Shown here piece by piece: positions 23,920-33,000 of a stretch of 64,000 nucleotides of DNA (the stretch's first letter is position 1; each line of letters starts with the position of its first letter). The notes beneath the pieces were generated by a model that saw nothing but the letters and a program-made list of their open reading frames with translations, had not been told where the DNA came from and searched no databases. This DNA is from Spirochaetota bacterium (GTDB lineage: Bacteria > Spirochaetota > UBA4802 > UBA5550), in assembly GCA_016933025.1 (NCBI GenBank), contig JAFGBT010000019.1:62001-126000 (forward strand). The letters run 5' to 3'. Position numbers and translations under genes: made by a program.

Positions 23920-26088
23920 TCATGAGATCAGTTCAATTGCCGTTATATAAGTGCCGAGGCCGAGCATCAGGATGCCTTTGCCGTTGAGGGCGCGTTCGCT
24001 CCCGCCTGCAAGAGAGGCCGGGATGGAGCCGTCTTTCATGAGCCGTGTCGCTATGGCCGCGGCGGCTGCCGAGGCCGAGCCGAATTCGCCGATGAGCGGC
24101 CGGTAATCGATAATTGCCGCAGAGAATCCGGAACGGGAAATGAAATCAGCGAGTTGTTTCTCGCCCTCTGCCCGTTCGGCGGCCGGAATCCCGGCAAAGA
24201 GGGCCGCGTGCGCCGCGCGTATCCTCTCGGTGCCGCCGAGCGCGGAGATCAGTGATGATACGGTGCCCGGACCACGTGCGCGTTCATAGAAGGAGTGGAT
24301 TATCGTCATGCCGGATGGCGCGTCTGTCTTCCGGAGGCAGAGAGCGCCGCCGCCGTCCGCCGGCAGACCGGCAGCACTGACGGAGGGATCGAACAGGGGA
24401 GACAAAATTTCATGGTGCTCGTCTGCCGCCATGACCAGCAGTGTCTCTCTGCCTGCCGCCGTAAGCGCCGCTGCGAGAAGGGCCTCTTCAAAAGAGCGGT
24501 CACCGCCCGTTGCAGTGATGTTCGGACCGGTGGCCTTGAGCCAGATGGCGGCTTGGCCTGCAGGCGCGTTGTGCACCGAGCCGACGAAATCCGTGGGGCT
24601 GGTAAACTGCTCGCCGGATTCGTACAGCCCGGTCAGAAAATCATTGGTCTCTGAAAGGGGGCCCCAGGAGGTGCCGAAAAAAACCGAAGCGGGCTCGCTC
24701 CCGGCGGCGTCACGAGATCCCAGGGCGAGGGCGAGCGCGAGTCGGGGCAGTCGCTTGAGTCTCCTCACCTCCCGCGCCGGAAGATTTTTAGATATATCGA
24801 CGACCGGCAGAATTCCGGAGCATTCACATCCTTCTTTAAGTTTCGCGATGGTCTGATCCAGGTCGCCCGCGCCGGTGATACAGGCGCTGCCGAGTATTTC
24901 GAACCTGAACGACGCAGGGCCGGAGCGGCCGTGCCGGTTTACTTCAGGGTTCCCGAGCACCAGGCAGGCGTTATTGCCGCCAAAGCCGAATGAGTTTGAC
25001 AGGATTGTACCGGTCTTTTTCTCCATCGGCTCGAGTACCGGAATAAGTTCAAGCGAGGGGTCCGGCTCCGCGCAGCCCGTAGTAGCGGGGATGATTCCTT
25101 CTCTGATGGCAATGGCCGAGACGACCGCCTCTATCGCGCCGGAGGCTGCAAGGGAATGTCCGGTGGCGCCTTTTATCGAAGAGAGGGGCGGCATGGTTTT
25201 ACCGAAGAGCGCGCGGACGGCCTTTGCTTCTGAGAGATCGTTGTCGACAGTTCCTGTGCCGTGAAGATTGATATAGTCTATGTCATGAAGATCGATGGCC
25301 GCGTCGGCCAGTGCGGCCTTCATGGCGGCCAGCGCCCCTGCGCCCTCGGGGTGCGGGCTTGCCGGGTGATGAGCGTCGCAGGAGAGGCCGCCTCCCATGA
25401 TCTCGGCCAAGGCTCCGTCCGGGGCCGCGTCGCCCGCCTCAAGGAGAAGCATGGCTGCGCCTTCGGCCACGGTCATACCGCGCCTTGAACGGTCAAGAGG
25501 CCGCGCTCCGGCCGGGTCTATGAGTTGCAGGGAATTAAAGCCGTAATAGGTGAGCCGACAGAGCGCGTCGGCCCCGCCGGCGAGCACGCGCCGGGCCCGA
25601 CCTGAACGGAGGAGCTCGCATGCGAGCTTGATGGCGGCCGAGCCCGAGGAACAGGCGTTTGTTACCGTGATGACGGGGCCGTTGCAGGCGAACGTCTCAG
25701 CGCACTTCTCGGCAACCGAAGAGGTTGAATGATAGCGGTAAAGCTCAGCGCGTCTTTCGTTCTGTTTGAGGAGCGATTCGGTGAGGGGCATGCCGCCGGT
25801 TGTGGTGCCGATAATTACCGCGTCGGGAACAACTTCCCGGCCGGCGAGCGCTTCGCGCGCCGCGGCGAGGGCGAATTCATGTGTCCGCGGCAGGCCAGTG
25901 CCGTCAGTGAACCCCCTGATTTCGCCCGCCGGTAATACGTTGCCGGGGGACGCGGGGAACAGGCTGAGCGGATTTATACCTGAGCGGTTTTGCTTCAGGG
26001 AATCAAGATGCTCCCGGACCCCGCGGCCGAGCGGGCTGACAATGCCCATCCCGGTGACAAAGATCCTTCCGCCGCTCAATATGGTCAC
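23920..26088 (-). CDS. Ketosynthase fused to a cysteine-less ketosynthase-like (chain-length-factor-type) domain
   Basis: 722 residues. The first ~380 are an intact KAS II-type ketosynthase: Cys146 in TVTNACSSGSA, His276 in NLHGTGTVDND, His311 in GATGHSLAASG and C-terminal SFGFGGNNACLVL. The second part (~395-722) resembles the Ketoacyl-synt_2 domain of aryl polyene clusters (FVGSVHNAPAG, then GPNITATGGDRSFEEALL). At the nucleophile position it has Gly and no Cys, as in chain-length factors. Ketosynthase and chain-length factor are normally separate proteins forming a heterodimer, so this is a natural fusion of the pair. It overlaps the upstream ACP by 4 bases. It probably sets the chain length. 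Confidence 0.88.
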   Translation of the reverse strand: MTILSGGRIFVTGMGIVSPLGRGVREHLDSLKQNRSGINPLSLFPASPGNVLPAGEIRGFTDGTGLPRTHEFALAAAREALAGREVVPDAVIIGTTTGGMPLTESLLKQNERRAELYRYHSTSSVAEKCAETFACNGPVITVTNACSSGSAAIKLACELLRSGRARRVLAGGADALCRLTYYGFNSLQLIDPAGARPLDRSRRGMTVAEGAAMLLLEAGDAAPDGALAEIMGGGLSCDAHHPASPHPEGAGALAAMKAALADAAIDLHDIDYINLHGTGTVDNDLSEAKAVRALFGKTMPPLSSIKGATGHSLAASGAIEAVVSAIAIREGIIPATTGCAEPDPSLELIPVLEPMEKKTGTILSNSFGFGGNNACLVLGNPEVNRHGRSGPASFRFEILGSACITGAGDLDQTIAKLKEGCECSGILPVVDISKNLPAREVRRLKRLPRLALALALGSRDAAGSEPASVFFGTSWGPLSETNDFLTGLYESGEQFTSPTDFVGSVHNAPAGQAAIWLKATGPNITATGGDRSFEEALLAAALTAAGRETLLVMAADEHHEILSPLFDPSVSAAGLPADGGGALCLRKTDAPSGMTIIHSFYERARGPGTVSSLISALGGTERIRAAHAALFAGIPAAERAEGEKQLADFISRSGFSAAIIDYRPLIGEFGSASAAAAAIATRLMKDGSIPASLAGGSERALNGKGILMLGLGTYITAIELIS

Positions 26089-26342
26089 CTCGTGCGATTG
26101 GTATGTATGTATTCGGCGAGAGTTCCCAGCGTGGCGAATACTTTTTGTCCCAACTGCTTGTTGTCGATTTTAAGGCCGTAGTCCCTGTCTATCATCATGG
26201 CGAGTTCGAGCACATCAATGGAGTCGATTCCCAGCTTTCCGCCCACCAGCTGTTCGGCCTCGTTGAAATCCGCCGGTGTGACATCGATGAGGTCCAGCGT
26301 TTCAATGATTTTTTCCTTCAATTCCGCGAGCAATTCCTGCAT
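26085..26342 (-). CDS. Acyl carrier protein, copy 2
   Basis: 85-residue ACP with attachment Ser41 in GGKLGIDSIDVLELA. The start at 26342 (MQELLAELKEKI) is chosen because the open frame upstream lacks ACP character and crosses the promoter. First gene of the leftward series ACP, ketosynthase fusion, B12/radical SAM, deacetylase-methyltransferase. The ATGA overlap with the ketosynthase fusion argues that it is that enzyme's partner. Confidence 0.92.
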   Translation of the reverse strand: MQELLAELKEKIIETLDLIDVTPADFNEAEQLVGGKLGIDSIDVLELAMMIDRDYGLKIDNKQLGQKVFATLGTLAEYIHTNRTR

Positions 26343-26384
26343 GGGCGACCTCGTCTGTTTAATTTTATAAATACGGTTCCAGAG

Positions 26385-26414
26385 ATTATATAGATGGTTT
26401 TTTATCTGCTCCAA
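26385..26414 (-). promoter_or_regulatory. Promoter of the leftward ACP / ketosynthase-fusion series
   Basis: Minus-strand TATAAT (plus bases 26385-26390) with TTGGAG (26409-26414) 18 bases upstream. A TTGACA (26415-26420) lies just outside at too long a distance. It is back to back with the rightward promoter. Confidence 0.55.
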
Positions 26415-26430
26415 TGTCAAGATATTTTTA

Positions 26431-26460
26431 TTGACACATACACTGCAAGAGAAATACGGT
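26431..26460 (+). promoter_or_regulatory. Promoter of the ApeP-like dehydratase / FabG series
   Basis: TTGACA (26431-26436), 18-base spacer, TACGGT (26455-26460), 30 bases before the ATG at 26491. It starts 11 bases from the -35 region of the leftward promoter, so one regulator could control both directions. Confidence 0.5.
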
Positions 26461-26490
26461 ATTGCCCAGCGCCCCGACGGGATCTTGATA

Positions 26491-26913
26491 ATGTACGACA
26501 TAGAAGCCTTGCTCCCACACCGCAACAGTATGAAGCTGGTCGACGAGGTTGTTGAAATCGACGAGCAGCGGTGCGTCGTCGCCGCGACCGTGACCCCGGC
26601 CTGGCCCCTGTTCCGGGACGGCGGCGTGGATTCAATAATTCTGATAGAGCTGGCGGCCCAGACCGCCGGGGTGCATTTCGGGTGGGAGGAAATGCGGAAG
26701 GGCCACGCGTCAGCCGGAAAAGTCGGCTGGCTGGTGGGAGTAAAAAAGGCCGAGTTGTACCGGGACATGATTCCGGAGAAGACGAGAATCACGGTATCGA
26801 TTGAGGATCGTAAGAGCGACGATTCCTATGCCGAAATCGTCGGTACGGCGGTTGTCGGGTCTGAGACGGTCGCTGAAATCATGCTCCAGGTATTTCGCCC
26901 GGAAAATCTGTGA
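26491..26913 (+). CDS. ApeP-like 3-hydroxyacyl-ACP dehydratase (hot-dog)
   Basis: 140 residues. The ATG at 26491 gives the family N-terminus MYDIEALLPHRNSMKLVDEV. An in-frame TTG 60 bases upstream is part of the -35 box and is rejected. The LPHR motif, the helix ILIELAAQTAGVHFG with the catalytic Glu53 position, and VGVKKAELYRD are as in dehydratases of aryl polyene clusters. It acts on the 3-hydroxyacyl-ACP made by FabG, whose gene follows 17 bases later. First gene of the rightward series, divergent from ACP copy 2 and the ketosynthase fusion. Confidence 0.83.
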   Translation: MYDIEALLPHRNSMKLVDEVVEIDEQRCVVAATVTPAWPLFRDGGVDSIILIELAAQTAGVHFGWEEMRKGHASAGKVGWLVGVKKAELYRDMIPEKTRITVSIEDRKSDDSYAEIVGTAVVGSETVAEIMLQVFRPENL

Positions 26914-26930
26914 GCGGAAAGGAGGCGCGG

Positions 26931-27668
26931 ATGAGCGAGGCAATTGATAAAAAAATGGCGATTGTGACCGGCGCGAGCAGGGGAATCGGCCGCGCCGTCG
27001 CGGTCGAGATGGCGCGTGATAACTACTTTGTCATCATCAATTATCGCTCGAATGACGCCGCGGCCGCGGAGACGCTGGAGTTGGTCAGGAGCGCGGGCGG
27101 TGACGGAGAACTGATGAGGTTCGACGTGGCCGATTCGGCCGCGGCCGGTGCCGCCATGGAGGACATCACAAAACGGTTTGCCGGGATAGACGCGCTGGTG
27201 AATAACGCCGGCATAACGGCTGACAACCTATTCCTCATGATGCCCGAGGCAGACTGGGACGCGGTCATAGCGACGACGCTTAAGGGCTTCTATAACATGA
27301 CGAAGCCGGTGCTCAGGAAAATGCTCCGCCAGAAAAAGGGATCGGTGGTTTCGATAGCGTCCGTTGCGGGACTTATCGGCAACAAGGGCCAGGCCAACTA
27401 TTCTGCCGCCAAGGCCGGTCTTATCGGCGCGACTCGCTCCATCGCATCCGAGATTGCGAAAAAGGGGATCAGGCTCAATGTCGTGGCCCCCGGCCTCATA
27501 GAGACCGATATGATCAAGGAGGCGCCGGTTGAGATGATAAAGAACATCATACCGATGGGAAGGATAGGCACACCGGAAGAGGTGGCGAAGGTGGTGCGCT
27601 TTCTCTGTTCTGACGATGCCTCCTACATTACCGGCCAGGTGATCGGCGTAAACGGCGGGATGATATAG
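26931..27668 (+). CDS. fabG: 3-oxoacyl-ACP reductase
   Basis: NADPH-dependent short-chain reductase, 245 residues from the ATG at 26931, which has a strong AAGGAGG site 6-7 bases upstream; a GTG 21 bases earlier is less likely. TGASRGIGRA is the cofactor glycine motif, NNAGI the structural motif, and SIASVAGL with NYSAAKAG give the catalytic Ser, Tyr and Lys. The C-terminal GQVIGVNGGMI is standard. The only ketoreductase in the window, so it probably serves all ketosynthases of the region. It follows the ApeP-like dehydratase. Confidence 0.93.
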   Translation: MSEAIDKKMAIVTGASRGIGRAVAVEMARDNYFVIINYRSNDAAAAETLELVRSAGGDGELMRFDVADSAAAGAAMEDITKRFAGIDALVNNAGITADNLFLMMPEADWDAVIATTLKGFYNMTKPVLRKMLRQKKGSVVSIASVAGLIGNKGQANYSAAKAGLIGATRSIASEIAKKGIRLNVVAPGLIETDMIKEAPVEMIKNIIPMGRIGTPEEVAKVVRFLCSDDASYITGQVIGVNGGMI

Positions 27669-27702
27669 GCTATATTCTTCATTATGACTCGGTTGCTCTG
27701 AA

Positions 27703-27776
27703 GGCCCCCTAAATCCCCCGAAGGGGGACTTTCATTTGAATCAGCCAAAGCCCCCCTCTGGGGGGTATGGGGGGAG
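27703..27776. repeat. Interspersed two-hairpin GC-rich repeat, full copy
   Basis: Two C-run/G-run hairpins in inverted orientation (CCCCCTAAATCCCCCGAAGG then CCCCCCTCTGGGGGG) separated by a short AT-richer segment. The reverse complement of the 62553-62648 copy aligns with it. It sits between fabG and the LolA-like gene. The paired-REP structure resembles a REPIN. Confidence 0.7.
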
Positions 27777-27811
27777 ATGTTCCGAAGCAGACGTTGTATT
27801 GTGAGTACACA

Positions 27812-28426
27812 ATGAAAGTATTTATTAGTATCGTAATAAAAGCGATCAGTATGCTACTCCTCGCGCTGTCTCTCGTCTCCTGGGGAGACTCCTGGGACCA
27901 GATCAAAAAGACGGCGAAAGACATCACGTCCGTTGAGGCCGTGTTCGTGCAGACGAAGCATATGGAGATCCTGTCAAAGCCGCTGGTCTCGAAAGGAACG
28001 CTCACCTTTCATGCCCCGGACTCGCTCCGGTGGGAATACACCTCGCCCGTGCGGAGCGTGCTCCTCATGCATGGCGGCACGGTGACGCGCTACGTCAAGA
28101 GGGGGGACGCTGTTATCAAGGACTCATCGGCCCGGCTCCAGTCAATGCGAGTCGTGATACAGGAACTGACGATGTGGATGAAAGGAAACTTCGACGCGAA
28201 CCCCTCCTTTAAGCCGGAGCTCAAGAAGGGAGGAATCATCCAGCTCACGCCCAGAGAAAAATCGATGGCCGACATCATCCGGCGGATTGAGCTGAGGCTC
28301 TCCTCTACGCCGGGTGTGATACGGTCGGTCGTCATTTACGAAAGCCAGAAGTCCTACACCATGCTCGAGTTCCGAAACGTGAGGCTGAACAGGCCGGTCC
28401 CGGACTCGATTTTCAGGAATATGTAA
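27812..28426 (+). CDS. LolA-like outer-membrane lipoprotein carrier
   Basis: 204 residues from the ATG at 27812; a start further upstream would lie in the repeat. N-terminal hydrophobic segment (MLLLALSLVSWGDS), then the LolA pattern: SVEAVFVQTKHMEIL, KGTLTFHAPDSLRWEYTSP, VIIYE-type strand near the C-terminus. LolA-like proteins in aryl polyene clusters are thought to carry the lipid product across the periplasm. The stop overlaps the following lipoprotein start (TAATG). Downstream of fabG in the same direction. Confidence 0.83.
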   Translation: MKVFISIVIKAISMLLLALSLVSWGDSWDQIKKTAKDITSVEAVFVQTKHMEILSKPLVSKGTLTFHAPDSLRWEYTSPVRSVLLMHGGTVTRYVKRGDAVIKDSSARLQSMRVVIQELTMWMKGNFDANPSFKPELKKGGIIQLTPREKSMADIIRRIELRLSSTPGVIRSVVIYESQKSYTMLEFRNVRLNRPVPDSIFRNM

Positions 28427-29073
28427 TGAGGAACGGGCTACTCCTCCTCGCCCTTCCGCTTATGATCGCCTGCGCTTCTCTGCCGCGGCTTGAGCCGTAC
28501 GGAAGCGAAGAAGGAAATGATTGCGGAAGGAAGTGTTTCGCCCCCTTCCTGTGCGGCCGCTGGCGCCTGGTTCATTCGATCAACGGCACGCTCCCGGGCG
28601 GCTTACGCGCGACAATGATCGGCGTTACCGTGGCCGATTCTGAAACCGGACGGCTCCGCTGCAGCCTCATGTCGATCGAGGGGCTGGTGCTTCTTGACGC
28701 GGAGTACGACGGAAAGCTCACCATCCATCGCGGGATCGGGCCCCTCGGATCGCCCGGCATGGTGCTCGGAATGCTCCGCGACATCAGGCTCATGTTATTC
28801 AGGCCAAAGGGCGGCGCGGTCGCGGCCGGCGTCCTTGAAAACGGGAGAAACGCGTGCAGATACACAACTCCGGAAGGGACCGTCGACGTGGTGATAACGG
28901 GCGACGGCGGGTTCGAGGTTCGTTCATATGATTCATGCTCGCGCCTTTCCCGAACCCTCCGGCTGGCAGGAGTGAACCGCGAAGGCATTCCGGCCGCTAT
29001 CGAACTCGACGCGCGCGGCATGTTCGGATATTCCCTGCAGCTCGATCTCATCGAAGCCTCGCCGGTCAGGTGA
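28426..29073 (+). CDS. Lipoprotein resembling the DUF3261 proteins of aryl polyene clusters
   Basis: 215 residues. Lipoprotein signal MRNGLLLLALPLMIAC with Cys16. The mature part is beta-rich, reminiscent of LolB-like folds and of DUF3261: GLVLLDAEYDGKLTIHRG, LRDIRLMLFRP. Assignment to DUF3261 is by context and general pattern, not by a decisive motif. Its start overlaps the LolA-like stop by one base, so the two form a carrier/receptor-like pair: LolA in the periplasm handing cargo to an outer-membrane lipoprotein. It converges with the DUF1207-like gene, 2 bases apart. Confidence 0.65.
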   Translation: MRNGLLLLALPLMIACASLPRLEPYGSEEGNDCGRKCFAPFLCGRWRLVHSINGTLPGGLRATMIGVTVADSETGRLRCSLMSIEGLVLLDAEYDGKLTIHRGIGPLGSPGMVLGMLRDIRLMLFRPKGGAVAAGVLENGRNACRYTTPEGTVDVVITGDGGFEVRSYDSCSRLSRTLRLAGVNREGIPAAIELDARGMFGYSLQLDLIEASPVR

Positions 29074-29075
29074 GT

Positions 29076-29921
29076 TCAATACCGGTATGAGGGTCCGACC
29101 ATGACAAGTGTTTCTCTCCGGTCGTAAAAGCACCCCATTTTTGAATACCCGCTGTAATAGTAGACCGAAAGTTCGTGCGGTTCGCTCCCCCCTGATTTTC
29201 TTCTGAGAATGCAGGTGTTGAAGAAATACTTCAGGTATATCCCCGTCCGTATGCCGAAATTGGGGAGGCGGCGGCCCGCGATGATCTCCGCTTCCCATTC
29301 GACGAAAAACGGTATGCCCGCTGAAAGAAGGTCGATCCGGACGCCGGCGAGAATTGACGGCTCGCCGAAAATTTTTTTCTTCGGCCTTCGGGAAAACTTC
29401 CAGTCCAGGCCGATACTGAGCTGAAGGCAGGAAAGCATATAACTGATGTAGTGCCGCACTGCCTCGAAACCGGTGTTTCGTACCGCTCCCGAGCTATACT
29501 TGATGTAATCGTCGCCGAGGTGAGAGCTGGTGTGGTACACCGTTGTTTCGAACAGGAAGTTCCGGTACCGCACGTCCGTGAAAAGGGCGCCGGTAAAATC
29601 GGCGTGGATGAAATTGAAAGATTCCGAGAGTAAATCGAAGCGCGTGAATATGCCGCCGCCCCCGCCGATGTCGACAGCGACGGATTCGCTCCGGTAGGAT
29701 ATGCCCGGGATCCTTGCGCCGAAGTCGTATTCCATGTATTGGCGCGTGTCTGCGGCGGAATAGAGATAGAGCGCGTTCAGTGACGGGGCCCGAAGAAGGG
29801 CCCCGTGAGGGTTGCCGGAGACTTTATCGGATGAAAAAAATTCAATGTCCGCGGCCGGCAGATGCGGGCAGACCGTCAACAGGGAAAATAACATGATGAT
29901 GCGTGTAATAGGCCGGCTCAT
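29076..29921 (-). CDS. DUF1207-like exported protein
   Basis: 281 residues with a signal peptide (cleavage after HLPAA, ~residue 24). The HTSSHLGDDYI segment and the aromatic beta-strand pattern match the DUF1207 family, whose function is unknown and which is predicted to be an outer-membrane barrel. It is transcribed toward the lipoprotein at 28426-29073 and may be its own unit. Confidence 0.65.
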   Translation of the reverse strand: MSRPITRIIMLFSLLTVCPHLPAADIEFFSSDKVSGNPHGALLRAPSLNALYLYSAADTRQYMEYDFGARIPGISYRSESVAVDIGGGGGIFTRFDLLSESFNFIHADFTGALFTDVRYRNFLFETTVYHTSSHLGDDYIKYSSGAVRNTGFEAVRHYISYMLSCLQLSIGLDWKFSRRPKKKIFGEPSILAGVRIDLLSAGIPFFVEWEAEIIAGRRLPNFGIRTGIYLKYFFNTCILRRKSGGSEPHELSVYYYSGYSKMGCFYDRRETLVMVGPSYRY

Positions 29922-30041
29922 GGATGTATCCGATGATTGTTCCGTATAATGGCAGGAAAGGACGGCGATGTCAATGGAAATTATGCGAGGCCCGGACGCA
30001 TCTGCGCATAGGATATTGATTATTGTTTTGCAGACGCGGCT

Positions 30042-33000
30042 TCAGGCGACCGGGGTCTCGGGCACGCGGACGGAAAACACGTTCTCACCGTTACGCTCGA
30101 ACGTGAACGAGCCGCCGAGCTGGCGGGTCAGCATTTTAACCAGGAGGATACCGAAACCCTTCGGGTTGTCGATGCTGAAATCGGCAGGAGGCCCCGCGCC
30201 GTTATCGGACACTGCAAGCTCGATTGAGCCGTTCGTTTTCCGGAGCCTGATCCGGATAACGCCGGCAACCCCCGGCGGGAACGCGTATTTGAGCGCATTG
30301 GTAAGGAGCTCGTTTGCTATCAGCCCCCAGGCCGTCGAGTTTTTGGGCTCGGCGGTTATGCGTTCGTATTTTTTTTCAATGGTAATCGCGCTCATCCCGG
30401 ACAGATATGTGCTGACCACAGACGCGACGATTGACTGGAGATAGTCATCGAGGTTCACGCTTGTTTCCAGTCCTGACATGGACAGGATGGCATACAGGTT
30501 CGCCACGGACAGTATCCGGCCCTTGAGGTTCTCCAGCACGGTACGTGCGCCGGCGTTTTCCTCGCGGTTCATTTCGAGAGAGATAAGGCTGGTGATCATG
30601 TTCAGGCTGTTTTTCGTCCGGTGCTGGAGCTCGTGGAACAGCGACTCTTTTTCTCTGATGGAATTTTCGAGCGCTATTTCCGCCTTTTTTTTCTCCGATA
30701 TATCGCGGATTATGACAAAGGTATGTTCGTATGGTATTTTATCTTCATGGATCCTTATGCTTACTTCAACATCAATAAGAGTGCCGTCCTTTTTCCTGTG
30801 GCGTGTCTCAAATCGTATAGATCCGCGGTTTTGCAGGGATTTGGAAATTGAAGTTATCTCATCGATATTTAAGTCAGCTTCAAGTTCAGAGACGTGTTTT
30901 CCTGTAAGCTCCTCGCGGATGTACCCGCTCATTTGCGCATAGGCTTCATTGGCTTCCACGATGCGCCAGCTCCGGTCGAATATCACGAAACCGTTGAGCG
31001 CGGTCTGCATGAAGGTGGTGTAGCGCTCTTCTGCCTCTCTGCGCCTGGTTATGTCCGTGTGAGTGCCTATTACGCGGAGGGGCCTGCCCTCCGGCGTCCG
31101 GCTGAATACCTTGCCGCGATCGAGTATATATTTGTACTCACCGTTTTTGCACCTGAGGCGGTGCTCATTTAAGTACACGAGGCTTTTGCCCTCAAGGTGC
31201 CTTTTGAGGTCGGCGTATACCCGCTCGCGGTCGTGGGGGTGAACGCGGCTGTCCCACTCGTCGAGGGTGTCGCCGATTTCATGCTCCTCGTACCCGAGCA
31301 TAGCCTTCCACTGCCTGGAAAAATGAACCTTGTTCGTCTGCGCGTTCCAGTCCCATACGCCGTCCCCGGCGCCTTCGAGCGCGAAACTCCATCGCTCCTC
31401 GCTTTCGCGCAATGCCTCCTCTGTTTTTTTTTGTTCAGTAATGTCAACCAGGAACCCCCGGAGGCCCACGGTTGTGCCGTCCCGGACCTTGGCAGTTGAG
31501 TGGACCAGGACTGGAAATGTCGAGCCATCCTTTCCGAGCGCCTGGTATTCCCTCAGGCCGAGATTCTCTCCTTTAAGCATCTTTGCAATGTTTTCCAGGG
31601 CGCGTTCACGGTCTTTCGGGACGACCAAATTGGTAATTATGAGACCCCGGTCAATGTCGTCCACGGTGTATCCGAATTTATCCAGGCCCACCTGGTTTAC
31701 GAAGGTCAATCTTCCCTGCATGTCGGTTTCGAACACGACCTCCGGCAGGAACCTCGCGAGCTCGCTGAAGCGCTCCTCGCTTTCGCGCAATGCCTGCATC
31801 GCTTTCTTCCGCTCAGCGATGTTGCGCACAACGGCGACATGTAACTCGCGTTCGCCGAACCAGAGAAACTGGGCCCGTACCTCTATCGGGTACTCGCTTC
31901 CATCCTTTCGCCGGTGTACGCTTTCGAAGGTCGTTGACCCGCCAGTTTTGTTTTTTCGATACCGGGCCATGTCGGCGTTCCATTGATGCCGGGGAAGCGA
32001 GGGGCCGATGTCCCAGAGGTTCATGGCCATCAGCTCTTCGCGCGTATACCCGAGGGAGCGGCAGGTCTCATCGTTTACGTACTCGAACCTGCCGTCCGGC
32101 GTGAGCCAGAGTACCATTTCCGAGGCCTGGTCTATGGTGTACTGGAACATTTTCAGCTTCTCTTCGGCGTTCTTTTGCCCGGTGATGTCTAACAGGAACC
32201 CTCTGAGTCCTGCCGGGCCGCCGTCGCGGATAATTATTGAGGTGTTGATAAGGACAGGAAACCTGGTTCCGTTTTTTTTCCTGGCGGTATACTCGACAAG
32301 GCCGAACAATTCACCCCTGAGGGCCTTCCCGAAATTCTCTGTACCTCGCCGGTGCTCCTCCGGGACGATAATGTCCAGAAAGCTCAGCCCCCGCTCCACT
32401 TCATCTCTGGTGTAGCCGAACCGCTCAAGCGAAGGCTCGTTCACAAACGTGATTCTGCCATTGATATCTGTTTCAAAGACCGTCTCCGGCAGGAGATTGG
32501 CAAGATTGCTGAAGCGCTCCTCGTTTTGACTGAGGGCCTCCTCGGCCCTCTTGAGCTCCGTGATGTCAATCAGCGAAGATACGCTCTCATTCCTTCCCGG
32601 GATCATTGATATGCTGATAAATAAATTTCTGATTTCTCCCGATTTGGTCCTGGCTCGGCATTCATAGGTTTGGGGCGGGTCGCCCGTGCCGGACATTCTC
32701 TGGGCGTGATACTGCTTCATCTTTTTCAGGTCTTCACTGACAATAAGAGATGTCCAGCTCATCCTGCCTTCCAGCTCCTCCCTGCCGTAACCGGTGAGCT
32801 TCTCGAGATTGGAATTAACGAGAATAAATTTCGTGTCTTCCCCGATGATACAGTTGGCGCTGGCCGCTTTCTCGAAAAAGCTGCGGTATCTCTCCTCGCT
32901 TTTCTGCAGCTCCTCTTCCGCCCGTCTGCGCTCCAGCAGAGCTTCGGTAAGCCGGGCGCCGTGTTTTTTCAGCTCCAGGTGCGCGTTGTGAAGACGGAAA

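Noticed and set aside
26431..26490. TTG start adding 20 residues to the ApeP-like dehydratase
   Set aside because: The TTG belongs to a TTGACA -35 box, and family members start at the MYDIEALLPHR-type N-terminus.
26343..26792. N-terminal extension of the ACP at 26085-26342
   Set aside because: The extension overlaps the divergent dehydratase gene and both promoters and has no ACP character.
3978..29073. Calling the region an aryl polyene cluster outright
   Set aside because: No ammonia lyase, no MMPL exporter and several radical SAM genes that such clusters lack; only part of the gene set matches.
3978..29073. Calling the product a ladderane
   Set aside because: The resemblance is limited to ketosynthase and B12/radical SAM neighbours, with no phytoene-desaturase-like gene, and the chemistry cannot be read from sequence.
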